Shown piece after piece: positions 44,443 through 52,148 of a stretch of 64,000 nucleotides of DNA; the stretch's first letter is position 1, and every line of letters begins with the position of its first letter. Source of the DNA: Croceibacterium_A sp035555595 (lineage in GTDB: Bacteria > Pseudomonadota > Alphaproteobacteria > Sphingomonadales > Sphingomonadaceae); assembly GCA_035555595.1 (NCBI GenBank), contig DATMGK010000078.1, positions 43,087 to 107,086 of the forward strand, read 5' to 3'. The notes beneath the pieces are model-generated. The model was not told where the DNA came from. It searched no databases and was given only the letters and a program-made list of their open reading frames with translations. The translations under genes and the position numbers were made by a program.

Positions 44443-45282
44443 CTAAAGCGGCCGCTGGTCTTCATCGATGGCGAAGATCACATCCGCGCGGGCGGGCATT
44501 TCCTTCAGGGTCCAGCGCGTCAGTCGCTCATAGTGCATCAGGAACCGGTCGAGCGCAGCGTCGTCCATGATGGCCGCGCCGCCCGGATTGCGGGCAGCCA
44601 GCTTCTGTTCCTGCAACGTGCGGTTGGCGCGCACCGCTTCGAAGCCGGCCACTTCCAGCATGACCAGCACATCTATCCGATCGAAGAACTCGGCGTAGTC
44701 GGTCGCCAGTAGGCGGTTGACCTCGCGCCGCCACACGCCGTCGGCGTCCTCTTCGGCCTCAAGCGGGTTGACGGGGTCGCGCAGCGCCGCTTCCTGCTGA
44801 GGTGCTGTTCCCACGCACCAGCCTTCGATCAAAACCACATCCACTGGCCCTTCGACCGGATTGCCCGGCGCGGCCCGGTCGTCAGCGGCCTTGTCGAAGC
44901 GGGGCAGAACTACCGAACGGCCCGCCAGCAATGCGTCCAGCATCTGCTCGCCCAGCGCGATGTCGTGGGTTCCCGGCACTCCGCGCGTAGCGAACAGCGG
45001 GTGCAGATCGCGGGCCAGCGCCAGTCGTTCGTCCAGGGTCAGGTAAAGATCGTCGATCGACAGCGTTACCGCGCGCAGACCACGCTCTGCGAACAGCAGT
45101 TCCAGAAAACGGCAGAGGGTGGTCTTGCCCGATCCCTGCGCTCCGTTGATGCCCACGACCAACGGCCGCTTGGGATCGAGCAGCAGATGGTCCGCCAGCG
45201 GGCGCCAGTAATGCTCGACCACTTCGCCATAGTCATCGGGCAGCCCTTCGGCTGCGATCAACTCGTCGATGGCGTCGGTCAT
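44443..45282 (-). CDS. D-glycerate 3-kinase-type P-loop kinase
   Basis: Encodes 279 residues. The Walker A loop GAQGSGKT is at residues 47-54 in LVVGINGAQGSGKTTLCRF, followed by LSIDDLYLTLDERLALA and the Walker-B-like VDVVLIEGWCVG. The pattern matches plant- and yeast-type glycerate kinases, which phosphorylate D-glycerate to 3-phosphoglycerate. The gene upstream, overlapping by 4 bp, encodes a D-2-hydroxyacid dehydrogenase of the glyoxylate/hydroxypyruvate reductase kind, so the two steps fit hydroxypyruvate to glycerate to 3-phosphoglycerate. Phosphoribulokinase-like or pantothenate-kinase-like alternatives are less likely. Confidence 0.82.
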   Translation of the reverse strand: MTDAIDELIAAEGLPDDYGEVVEHYWRPLADHLLLDPKRPLVVGINGAQGSGKTTLCRFLELLFAERGLRAVTLSIDDLYLTLDERLALARDLHPLFATRGVPGTHDIALGEQMLDALLAGRSVVLPRFDKAADDRAAPGNPVEGPVDVVLIEGWCVGTAPQQEAALRDPVNPLEAEEDADGVWRREVNRLLATDYAEFFDRIDVLVMLEVAGFEAVRANRTLQEQKLAARNPGGAAIMDDAALDRFLMHYERLTRWTLKEMPARADVIFAIDEDQRPL

Positions 45283-46238
45283 GCGACGCGGTCGGGCAGG
45301 GGATCGCCGCGCGCCCAGGCTTCCACATTGGCCAGTGCCTTCATGCCCATGGCAATGCGCGTTTCGGCATTGGCGCTGCCCAGATGCGGCAGCAGCACTA
45401 CGTTCTCCAGCGCCAGCAGCGCCTCTGGCACTTGCGGTTCGTGCGGATAGACATCCAGACCGGCACCAGCCAGGTGTCCGCGGTCCAGCGCGTCGGCCAG
45501 CGCCTCATGGTCCACGATCCCGCCGCGCGCCGTGTTGATAAGGAAGCTGCCCGGCTTCATCGCGGTGATGGCTTTTGCGTCGATCAGGTTGGCCGTTTCC
45601 GCTCCACCGGGAACGTGGAGTGAGACGAAATCGGACGCACCCAGCAGATCGCGGAGATCAGGAAAAAACTCCGCATCCAGTTCCTCCGCCACTGCGGGAT
45701 CGCATTCGCGCCGCCCGTAATAGGCGATCTTCATGCCGAAGCCGTGGCGCGCCCGCCGGGCGGTCGCCACCGCGATCCGACCCATACCGACCAGCCCCAG
45801 AACTTTGTCCTTCAGGGCCGATCCGATCAGATGCGTCGGGCGCCATCCGGACCAGCGGCCTTCGCGCAACTCGCGTTCCCCTTCGCCCGCGCGCCTTGCG
45901 GCCATCAGTAGCAGGGTCAGGGCGATATCGGCCGTGGCGTCGGTCAGCACGCCCGGCGTGTTCGTTACCGCGATGCCCCGCGCCTTGGCCGCCGCCAGAT
46001 CGATATGATCGAAGCCCACGCCATAGTTGGCGATCAGCCGAACGCGCGATCCAGCGTTGACTATGTCTGAATCGATGCGGTCCGAAACGGTGGGGCACAG
46101 CACGTCGAATTCGGCCATCGCCTGCGCCAGTTGTGCGCCGGTTAGGGGCCTGTCTGCATCGTTTAGCACCACTTCGAACTGGTCTTGCAGCGCCCGCTCG
46201 ACCGTTTCAGGCCAGCGGCGCGTGACGAGTATACGCAT
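45279..46238 (-). CDS. D-2-hydroxyacid dehydrogenase (glyoxylate/hydroxypyruvate reductase type)
   Basis: Encodes 319 residues. An NAD(P)-binding fold with VLGLVGMGRIAVATARRA occupies the middle. The catalytic Arg lies in SFLINTARGGIVDHEALADAL, the Glu region in AGLDVYPHEP, and the catalytic His in LLPHLGSAN. Enzymes of this group reduce glyoxylate or hydroxypyruvate to glycolate or D-glycerate. Overlap with the glycerate kinase gene supports hydroxypyruvate as the physiological substrate. Its ATG shares one base with the stop of the GST-like gene (TGATG). Confidence 0.88.
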   Translation of the reverse strand: MRILVTRRWPETVERALQDQFEVVLNDADRPLTGAQLAQAMAEFDVLCPTVSDRIDSDIVNAGSRVRLIANYGVGFDHIDLAAAKARGIAVTNTPGVLTDATADIALTLLLMAARRAGEGERELREGRWSGWRPTHLIGSALKDKVLGLVGMGRIAVATARRARHGFGMKIAYYGRRECDPAVAEELDAEFFPDLRDLLGASDFVSLHVPGGAETANLIDAKAITAMKPGSFLINTARGGIVDHEALADALDRGHLAGAGLDVYPHEPQVPEALLALENVVLLPHLGSANAETRIAMGMKALANVEAWARGDPLPDRVA

Positions 46239-47080
46239 CAGTTCTTCGCCATACCCTCGGTGATGCGCTGCGTTTCCGCGCGGGTGGAATCCACACCCGT
46301 GTTACGCTTGTGAATACCGCCCAGACCCTGCGGCATGAACAGGGCAGGATCGCCTTCGCGCTGCTTCAGGCCGAAAAGCGGGAACAGGCCCGGATGGCGC
46401 CCCAGACCGCCGTACATGTCCAGCAGGCTGTCGATCCACGGACGCAGGGGATCGTCTTCCGCCAGCACCGGCGACGTCTTGCACACCGAAGCGGTGAACA
46501 GGATCGAACCGAGGATGCGGTAATCGGCATAGTTGGGCGTATCGCCGCCGAGGTATTTCGTTTCGCGCAGCGCGATCCGCAGGGGCTCCAGCGCGGCGGA
46601 AATACCCGCCAGCCGGTCTTCCCAGCCCGCCTGCATTTCCTCCAGCGTCTTGCCCAGCATCTTTTCGCGCGAATGGGTGATGTATTCGTGATCTTCGGGG
46701 TTGGAGAGATCACGGTAATTCACGCAGAAACAGCGCATCCACGGCCCGGTTGCCGCACCCCAGAACCATGCGTCCAGCGCGCGCGTGACAGCCGCCACGC
46801 TGGGATGCGGGATCAGCAGAGGACGGTCGGGATAGGTTTCGTCCAGATATTCGACGATTCCCCAGCTATCCAGCACCCACTTGCCATCGTCCACGATCGC
46901 CGGAAGACGCTCCGTCACACCGCCAGTCCGTTCGGCGATCCGGGTGAACCCGCCGGGCACCACATCCAGATCGAAGCCCTTGTGCTTCAACGCATATTTG
47001 GTCGCCCACACGAACGGGCTGATCGTCGCCCCCGTGCTGATAGCGAGATCGTAGAAGGTTATGGTGTTGTCCTTGGCCAT
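46238..47080 (-). CDS. Glutathione S-transferase family protein
   Basis: Encodes 280 residues from ATG 47080, preferred over the ATG at 47098 because a GAAGAGG ribosome site precedes it. The N-terminal thioredoxin-like domain shows TITFYDLAISTGATISPFVWATKYALKHKG and RLPAIVDDGKWVLDSWGIVEYLDETYP, including the cis-Pro and the Ser region used for glutathione. The C-terminal helical domain contains LGGDTPNYADYRILGSILF. Related sphingomonad GSTs act in beta-etherase or isomerase steps of aromatic metabolism, so a detoxifying or lignin-related role is possible; the substrate cannot be named. Confidence 0.85.
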   Translation of the reverse strand: MAKDNTITFYDLAISTGATISPFVWATKYALKHKGFDLDVVPGGFTRIAERTGGVTERLPAIVDDGKWVLDSWGIVEYLDETYPDRPLLIPHPSVAAVTRALDAWFWGAATGPWMRCFCVNYRDLSNPEDHEYITHSREKMLGKTLEEMQAGWEDRLAGISAALEPLRIALRETKYLGGDTPNYADYRILGSILFTASVCKTSPVLAEDDPLRPWIDSLLDMYGGLGRHPGLFPLFGLKQREGDPALFMPQGLGGIHKRNTGVDSTRAETQRITEGMAKN

Positions 47081-47149
47081 CGCAGGCGCCTCTTCCACAT
47101 AGTTGATTTTGTCCGCCTGTTATGGGGCGGTGCATGAAAAGGAAAGAGC

Positions 47150-48076
47150 TTAGGCGCTTTCCAGCTTAGCTTCTTCCAGCTTTACCAGCCGCCACAGCGT
47201 TTCGGTTACCGGGACGGATAGCCCCGCCGCCTTCGCTGCCTCCACGATCGCGCCGTTGATGGCATCGACTTCGGTGCGACGACCGGCCTTCACATCCTGC
47301 AACATAGACGCCTCGTGATCGGCGTGATCGGTCATTGAGACCACCGTCAGGTCTAGGATGGGTTGCGCCGGGATCGGCACGCCGCTGGCGTTGGCGGCGG
47401 CGACGCCTTCTTCCACCACCGTGTGGATCATCGCGCGGCTTTCCTCATGCGCGCCAAGAAAGCCCGGCGTCCGCCGTGTCAGCGCGCAGAGCGGGTTCAT
47501 CGCCGCATTGAAGATCGCCTTGGACCAGATCGCGGCGTGGATTTCCGGATCGAGCGAAGCAGGCACACCGCCGAGGGAGAGAGTATCGGCAACCTGCTGC
47601 GCAAATGCGGGATTGCCGCCGAACGCAGGGTAAAGCTTGGACCCCCCGTCGCCATGGCTGCGAACACGGCCCGGCCCGACCAGATCGGCCGGCAAAGTGC
47701 TGGCGCCAACCAGAACGCGATTTTGATCGGCATGGGCCGCCAGCCGGGTATCGTTACCAAGCCCGTTCTGCAGGCTGAGCAGATAAGTTTCCGGGCCGAT
47801 TGCGGCGGCGACACCCGCCAGCGCGCGGTCGGTCTGGAACGTCTTGGTGAACACGACCACCAGACCGGCCGTGTCGCGTACATCACCGGGCAGGGATGCG
47901 GGGATGGGTAGCCGTTCCACCCCGCCGCGCAGGTCCAGTTCCAGCCCGCCGTCATTGATCGCATCGACGTGCGCCCGGTCAACATCGACCAGCGTCACCG
48001 CGCAACCCGCACGGTGAAACGCCGCGCCGTACAGACAGCCCATCGCCCCGGAACCGAGAATAAGCACTTTCATCAT
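47150..48076 (-). CDS. Ketopantoate reductase (PanE/ApbA) family protein
   Basis: Encodes 308 residues. It begins with the nucleotide-binding motif MKVLILGSGAMGCLYGAAFHRAG and contains VVVFTKTFQTDRAL, LQNGLGNDTRLAA and a helical C-terminal domain with SMLQDVKAGRRTEVDAINGAIV, a conserved ApbA_C pattern with the catalytic Lys region (AIWSKAIFNAAMNPLCAL). The family reduces 2-dehydropantoate with NADPH for pantothenate synthesis, but many paralogues act on other 2-oxo acids. Its start overlaps the NUDIX gene by 4 bp. No other pantothenate gene is nearby. Confidence 0.85.
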   Translation of the reverse strand: MMKVLILGSGAMGCLYGAAFHRAGCAVTLVDVDRAHVDAINDGGLELDLRGGVERLPIPASLPGDVRDTAGLVVVFTKTFQTDRALAGVAAAIGPETYLLSLQNGLGNDTRLAAHADQNRVLVGASTLPADLVGPGRVRSHGDGGSKLYPAFGGNPAFAQQVADTLSLGGVPASLDPEIHAAIWSKAIFNAAMNPLCALTRRTPGFLGAHEESRAMIHTVVEEGVAAANASGVPIPAQPILDLTVVSMTDHADHEASMLQDVKAGRRTEVDAINGAIVEAAKAAGLSVPVTETLWRLVKLEEAKLESA

Positions 48077-48642
48077 GCGTCGTCCTCAATCAGGCCCGCA
48101 CCCAGAACCAGCAGCACCTTGGCGTCGATGCCGACGTTGCGGGAACGGCTGGCGGCGACGAATTCGGCCACCCAGCCCAGAGGCACGCGGTGAACGACGA
48201 TATTTTCGTGCTCTGTCCCACCGCCATCGCCCACGCGGGTCAGCCCCGTGGCTTTCACCAGCGTAAAGCTTTCCTCGAACATTCCGCTGCTGGAATAGAA
48301 CTCGCCCAGATCTTCCAGCTGCGCTGCACGATAGCCCGTTTCCTCCTCCAGCTCACGCTCGGCGGAGGCGAGGGGGCCGTCGTCGTTGGCGGAATCCTCA
48401 TCGCCGATCAGCCCGGCGGGCAGTTCCAGGCAATAGCGGCCCAGCGGCACACGGTACTGTTCCACCAGGATCACTTCGCCCGCGTCGATCGCCAGGATGA
48501 CGACTGCACGGATGCCGGGTGGCCGCGCCGCATATTCCCAGCGGCCGCGCCGCTTGGCGACCACGAACTTGCCGGCCCACTCGATCTCTTCAGGGGCGTC
48601 TGCGTCGGGGGGGAGGGGGCGTTCAAACACGCCCGATCTCAT
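48073..48642 (-). CDS. NUDIX hydrolase (ADP-ribose pyrophosphatase-like)
   Basis: Encodes 189 residues. The NUDIX box is visible from ELPAGLIGDEDSANDD to ASAERELEEETGYRA, with the metal-binding REL-EE-x-GY residues. The preceding VILVEQYRVPLGRYCLELPAGL is typical of ADP-sugar pyrophosphatases. A short insertion lies inside the box (DEDSANDDGPL). Expected activity is hydrolysis of ADP-ribose or a related nucleoside diphosphate derivative. It overlaps both the TPM gene upstream and the ketopantoate-reductase-like gene downstream (ATGA each). Confidence 0.87.
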   Translation of the reverse strand: MRSGVFERPLPPDADAPEEIEWAGKFVVAKRRGRWEYAARPPGIRAVVILAIDAGEVILVEQYRVPLGRYCLELPAGLIGDEDSANDDGPLASAERELEEETGYRAAQLEDLGEFYSSSGMFEESFTLVKATGLTRVGDGGGTEHENIVVHRVPLGWVAEFVAASRSRNVGIDAKVLLVLGAGLIEDDA

Positions 48643-49316
48643 AGCTCTATCAGGCGGTCTGGCAACTCGTTGATGTCGTGCTCGTGCCGTGGGAAGTGCT
48701 CACCCAGAACGACGCCGACCTGCTCCACCGCGGCTATCATCCCATCGGCCACGCGTCCGTCCTTGAGGTGGGCGAGCATCGCAGCCATCGCATCGCCCCA
48801 GACTTCCGCCGGCACCTTGCTGGCAATTGCCTCGTCGGCGACGATTTCCGCCCGGTGTTCACGCATTGAAAGGTAGATCAGGATGCCGGTGCGACCATGA
48901 GTGCGGCGTTCCGCACCCACCTTGAACAAGTCCACCGCATGAGCCAGCGCGCGCGCCGTCTTGATCGGGCCCGGCACCAGAGCAAATCGCAACGGCTGCC
49001 AGTGAAGCAGCAGCCACATGGCAAGGAATTTCACGATGGCGATGGCCGTGGCGATGCCCAGCAGCTCGCGGTCGGTCCAGTCATGGTTCCAGCCGCCCAG
49101 CGCACTTTCGATCAGCCCCAGATAGAACTGTGGGAACAGCGCGAACAGGGCGAGCGCCGTAAAGGCCACCAGCGCGGACCAGGCGAACGCGACATCGCTG
49201 TAACCGTCCGACCTGTCGGCAATGACGGTCACGATCTCGCCGGCCGTGTGCATTTCCGCCGCGCCCACGGCATCGCTTACCCGCTGATGGTCGGCGAGGG
49301 AGATATAGAGCGCCAT
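48639..49316 (-). CDS. TPM domain-containing membrane protein
   Basis: Encodes 225 residues. It has a TPM-type start (ADHQRVSDAVGAAEMHTAGEIVTVIADRSDGYSDVAF), two membrane segments in the middle (LVAFTALALFALFPQFYLGL and LLGIATAIAIVKFLAMWLLLHW), and a second soluble part (GILIYLSMREHRAEIVADEAI). TPM proteins are of uncertain function and often pair with LemA. The start follows immediately after the stop of the neighbouring larger TPM gene, so the two are coupled. Confidence 0.8.
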   Translation of the reverse strand: MALYISLADHQRVSDAVGAAEMHTAGEIVTVIADRSDGYSDVAFAWSALVAFTALALFALFPQFYLGLIESALGGWNHDWTDRELLGIATAIAIVKFLAMWLLLHWQPLRFALVPGPIKTARALAHAVDLFKVGAERRTHGRTGILIYLSMREHRAEIVADEAIASKVPAEVWGDAMAAMLAHLKDGRVADGMIAAVEQVGVVLGEHFPRHEHDINELPDRLIEL

Positions 49317-50147
49317 CTACCAGCTCCCGCTCGCACCGCCGCCGCCGAAGCTGCCGCCACCGCCGGAGAAACCGCCACCGCCGCCAAATCCACCGAAGCC
49401 GCCACCGCCGCCCCAGTCGCCGCCCGATCCCTTGCCGCTGTTCATGGCGGCGTTGATCGCGCTCCACAGGATTACTTCGCCCACGGCCCCCGCTGCGCTG
49501 CCGCGATGGCGCCGTCCGCCGGATATGCGGCCCAGCATCGGCAGAACGAAAAAGAAGAACACGATGGCCAGCCAGAACAGCACGCCGAAAGGAAAGCCAC
49601 CGCTGTCGCTGCGTGGTTGTGATGCTTGCGCGGCAATGGCCGCCGCTTCTTCAGGGGGCAGTTCCAGCTGGCGAACGATCGCATCCGCCCCGGCTACGAT
49701 GCCGCCGCTCATGTCCCCGGCCTTGAACCGGGGCAGGATGTCACGGTTGATGATGTCGTAAGCCAGCCCATCGGGGATGATGTGCTCCAGCCCGTAGCCG
49801 ACTTCTATCCGTACCTTGCGCTCGTTCGGCGCGACCAGCAGGATAATGCCGTCGTCATTTTCGGTATCGCCCAGCCCCCAGTGGCGGCCGAGCTGGTAGC
49901 CGTAGTCGGCAATGTCATAGCCATCGAGGCTGGGGATCGTGGCAACGACAAATTGCCGCTGGTTGCGCTGCTCGAACTCGTCGAGCTTCTGCGTCAGCGC
50001 CGCTTCGTCAGCGGGATCGATGATGTTCGCCAGATCCAGCACCGGCGCGGTACCGCGATCCGGGAACAGCGGTTGAGCCGTGGCTACGCCCGCACAGGCG
50101 AACGTGAACACGGCAACAAAAAGCGCGAAAAGGCGCCGCAAGGTCAT
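49317..50147 (-). CDS. TPM domain protein, YgcG-like, with Gly-rich tail
   Basis: Encodes 276 residues: a signal peptide (LFALFVAVFTFACAGVATAQ), a TPM domain (VLDLANIIDPADEAALTQKLDEFE to GYGLEHIIPDGLAYDIINRDILPRF), a membrane segment (FGVLFWLAIVFFFFVLPML), and a long C-terminal Gly-rich tail of GGGG-F and GGGG-S repeats ending in SGSW. It is the classic partner of LemA, whose gene lies 21 bp upstream. The pair is thought to act at the membrane, possibly in envelope or photosystem-like complex maintenance; the mechanism is unknown. Confidence 0.85.
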   Translation of the reverse strand: MTLRRLFALFVAVFTFACAGVATAQPLFPDRGTAPVLDLANIIDPADEAALTQKLDEFEQRNQRQFVVATIPSLDGYDIADYGYQLGRHWGLGDTENDDGIILLVAPNERKVRIEVGYGLEHIIPDGLAYDIINRDILPRFKAGDMSGGIVAGADAIVRQLELPPEEAAAIAAQASQPRSDSGGFPFGVLFWLAIVFFFFVLPMLGRISGGRRHRGSAAGAVGEVILWSAINAAMNSGKGSGGDWGGGGGFGGFGGGGGFSGGGGSFGGGGASGSW

Positions 50148-50168
50148 GTCCGGTCGATCCGTCCTGCC

Positions 50169-50780
50169 TCAGGCGCCGCCGCGCATGTCCAGCGTCGGGG
50201 CTACTTCCGCGCCCTGTGTTGCCGCCTCGTAGGGGGTCAGCGGCTTGGCGCCGTGAACGATCTTGGCGCCGATGATATCGGGGAAGGTGCGGATCGTGGT
50301 GTTATACTGGCGCACCGCCTCGTTATAGTCGCGCAGGGCCACGCGGATGCGGTTCTCGCTGCCTTCGAACTGGGTCATGAAGCGGCCAAAGTTCTCCTGG
50401 CTGCGGAGCTCCGGATAAGCTTCGACTGAAACCAGCAGACGCGAAATCGCGCCGCCAAGCTGGTTCTGTGCCTGCTGATAGGCTTCCATCTTGGCTGGAT
50501 CGCTCAGATCGTCACCGTCAATCTGAACTTCCGGCCGGGTGGCGGAGGCGCGGGCGGATACTACCGCGTCCAGCGTGGTTCGCTCCTGCTCGGCGGAAGA
50601 CAGCACGATCTCCTGCAGGTTCGGGATCAGGTTGGCCCGTTCCTGAAACGCAGCTTCGACATCGGCCCATTTGGCCTTGGCGTTCTCTTCCGCTGTCGGC
50701 ACCGAGTTGATGCCGCAGGCGGCCAGTGAAAGCGCGGCTGCGGTTACGATGACAGGGCGAAAAATGCGGCGCAGGATCAT
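50169..50780 (-). CDS. LemA family lipoprotein
   Basis: Encodes 203 residues. The N-terminus has a lipobox (LSLAACG), and the body is the long helical LemA domain: WADVEAAFQERANLIPNLQEIVL, a heptad-rich stretch around QQAQNQLGGAISRLLVSVEAYPELRSQENF, and RDYNEAVRQYNTTIRTFPDIIG. LemA proteins are anchored with the helical bundle outside and commonly sit next to TPM genes, as here. It is the first gene of a long, closely packed minus-strand run reaching 44443. Confidence 0.88.
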   Translation of the reverse strand: MILRRIFRPVIVTAAALSLAACGINSVPTAEENAKAKWADVEAAFQERANLIPNLQEIVLSSAEQERTTLDAVVSARASATRPEVQIDGDDLSDPAKMEAYQQAQNQLGGAISRLLVSVEAYPELRSQENFGRFMTQFEGSENRIRVALRDYNEAVRQYNTTIRTFPDIIGAKIVHGAKPLTPYEAATQGAEVAPTLDMRGGA

Positions 50781-50940
50781 CGTTTACACTCCCCAAGGAA
50801 ACAGGCCGCGAACCCACGCGGCCAATACTGTGTTAGCTAGATAGCACACGCGGGCGGCCATTCAAGATCAACCCGCACGCTTGTCGTTACGGCGGCATCG
50901 TGGCAGCAGGGGCTTGGTCCGGGCCTGAAGGAGAGCGGGA

Positions 50941-51363
50941 ATGTTCAAGGAATTTCGCGAATTCATCGCGCGGGGCAACGTGCTGGACCTCGCCGTTGCG
51001 GTTATTATCGGCGGGGCGTTCGGCACGATCGTCACCTCGCTTACGGAAGATCTGATCATGCCGATCGTGGGTGCGATCTTTGGCGGTTTCGATTTTTCCA
51101 GCAAGTTCATCCTTCTCAGCACGCCGGCGGGTTATACGGGTTCGACCACGGACTACGCGGCGCTGAAGGAAGCGGGCGCGGCGATGATCGGCTATGGCGC
51201 CTTTGTTACCGCCGTGATCAACTTCCTGATCCTGGCTTTCGTGATTTTCCTGCTGGTGAAGGCCGCGAACAAGGCAATGAACAAGCCTGCGGACGCGCCT
51301 GCGGGGCCGAGCGAGGTCGATCTGCTGACGGAAATCAGGGACGAGTTGAAGAAGCGCGGCTGA
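50941..51363 (+). CDS. mscL: Large-conductance mechanosensitive channel
   Basis: Encodes 140 residues, with GAAGGAGAGCGGGA before the ATG. MscL forms a pentameric pore that opens under membrane tension to release solutes after osmotic downshock. Visible features: N-terminal FKEFREFIARGNVLDLAVAVIIGGAFG with the pore-lining first helix, a periplasmic loop, the second membrane helix AVINFLILAFVIFLLVKAANK, and a cytoplasmic helix ending LTEIRDELKKRG. Length is normal for the family. Stand-alone gene immediately before the tmRNA gene. Confidence 0.95.
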   Translation: MFKEFREFIARGNVLDLAVAVIIGGAFGTIVTSLTEDLIMPIVGAIFGGFDFSSKFILLSTPAGYTGSTTDYAALKEAGAAMIGYGAFVTAVINFLILAFVIFLLVKAANKAMNKPADAPAGPSEVDLLTEIRDELKKRG

Positions 51364-51414
51364 AACCTCCGCGCTCACTTCACATTAATCGTAAAGTGCC
51401 TATATTGGGCGGGC

Positions 51415-51770
51415 CGGTTTCGGCCGGCTATGGCGATAAATTGCGGTGTGCAATAGGCACAGCGGACCCGGGGGCAGTACCCGGCGGCTCCACCACAAAG
51501 CGCGGGAAATCGCGTTTCCTGATGGGGCCGAACCAGGATCGACGTGTGTTGAAAGACATTGTTTTTGCCCGGGCTGAGTAACCCGTTAAAGGCTCAAAAC
51601 TCACAAGTGCCAACGACAACGAAGCACTTGCTCTCGCCGCGTAACCTGACGGCCTAACGGCCTGATCTTACAAAGCTATGAGCACGGTTCGGACCGAACC
51701 GGGTAACAGAATCGGAAACCGGGGGCCCGGGGGAGCCTAGCAACAGAATCCCCCACTCCCTTCATTTCAT
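51415..51770 (+). ncRNA. ssrA: tmRNA, permuted two-piece alphaproteobacterial form
   Basis: The acceptor piece comes first and includes GGACCCGGGGGCAGTACC and an encoded CCA ending at 51495. After a short spacer the coding piece starts GGGGCCG at 51524, which pairs with CGGCTCC (51485-51491) to form the tRNA-like acceptor stem with one G-U. The coding piece holds the tag open frame at 51609-51644 and pseudoknot-rich sequence afterwards. This gene order, with removal of the intervening loop, defines the alphaproteobacterial two-piece tmRNA that rescues stalled ribosomes. Outer ends are approximate. Confidence 0.92.
51609..51644 (+). other. tmRNA tag-peptide reading frame
   Basis: Reading from the resume codon GCC gives A-N-D-N-E-A-L-A-L-A-A then TAA. 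The ALAA end is the usual signal for ClpXP degradation, and the tag is of the type found in Sphingomonadales. Confidence 0.9.
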
Positions 51771-51779
51771 GAAAAGGTG

Positions 51780-52031
51780 TTATCTGGTGGCGGTTTCTTC
51801 CGCTTCCCGGCGCTCTTTCTCGTATCTCAGGCAATCGAGAATCTTGGCGCCCGCCAGAAAGACGGCGCCGGTGCAGGCCAGAAACAACAGTTTGCCGCCC
51901 CATCCGGGATACTCGGTCAGATAATGCGATCCGCGCGCCGTGGCGCCCAGCGCCAGCGCGTAGATGATCAGGAATGCCTCAACCCGGGTCTTGATCGTGA
52001 ACAGCCGGGAAATCCTGCGGAGCATTCGCAC
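51780..52031 (-). CDS. Small two-span membrane protein, unknown
   Basis: Encodes 83 residues with two hydrophobic segments (VEAFLIIYALALGATARG and LLFLACTGAVFLAGAKIL), a basic N-terminus (MLRRISRLFTIKTR) and a charged C-terminal tail (EKERREAEE). An internal start at 52025 is also possible. Nothing catalytic is visible. The codon pattern and topology look genuine, and small proteins of this kind are frequent next to ssrA in sphingomonads. Function unknown. Confidence 0.65.
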   Translation of the reverse strand: MRMLRRISRLFTIKTRVEAFLIIYALALGATARGSHYLTEYPGWGGKLLFLACTGAVFLAGAKILDCLRYEKERREAEETATR

Positions 52032-52148
52032 CCTTTCGTTAACGACTCGATCAGCAACGATCGTGCCAATGCCGAAGTTCCGGCAAACATAGTGGTTAAC
52101 ACACCGCGTATTGTAAAGTGGGCCGACAGGTCCCTGTGGATGCGTGGC

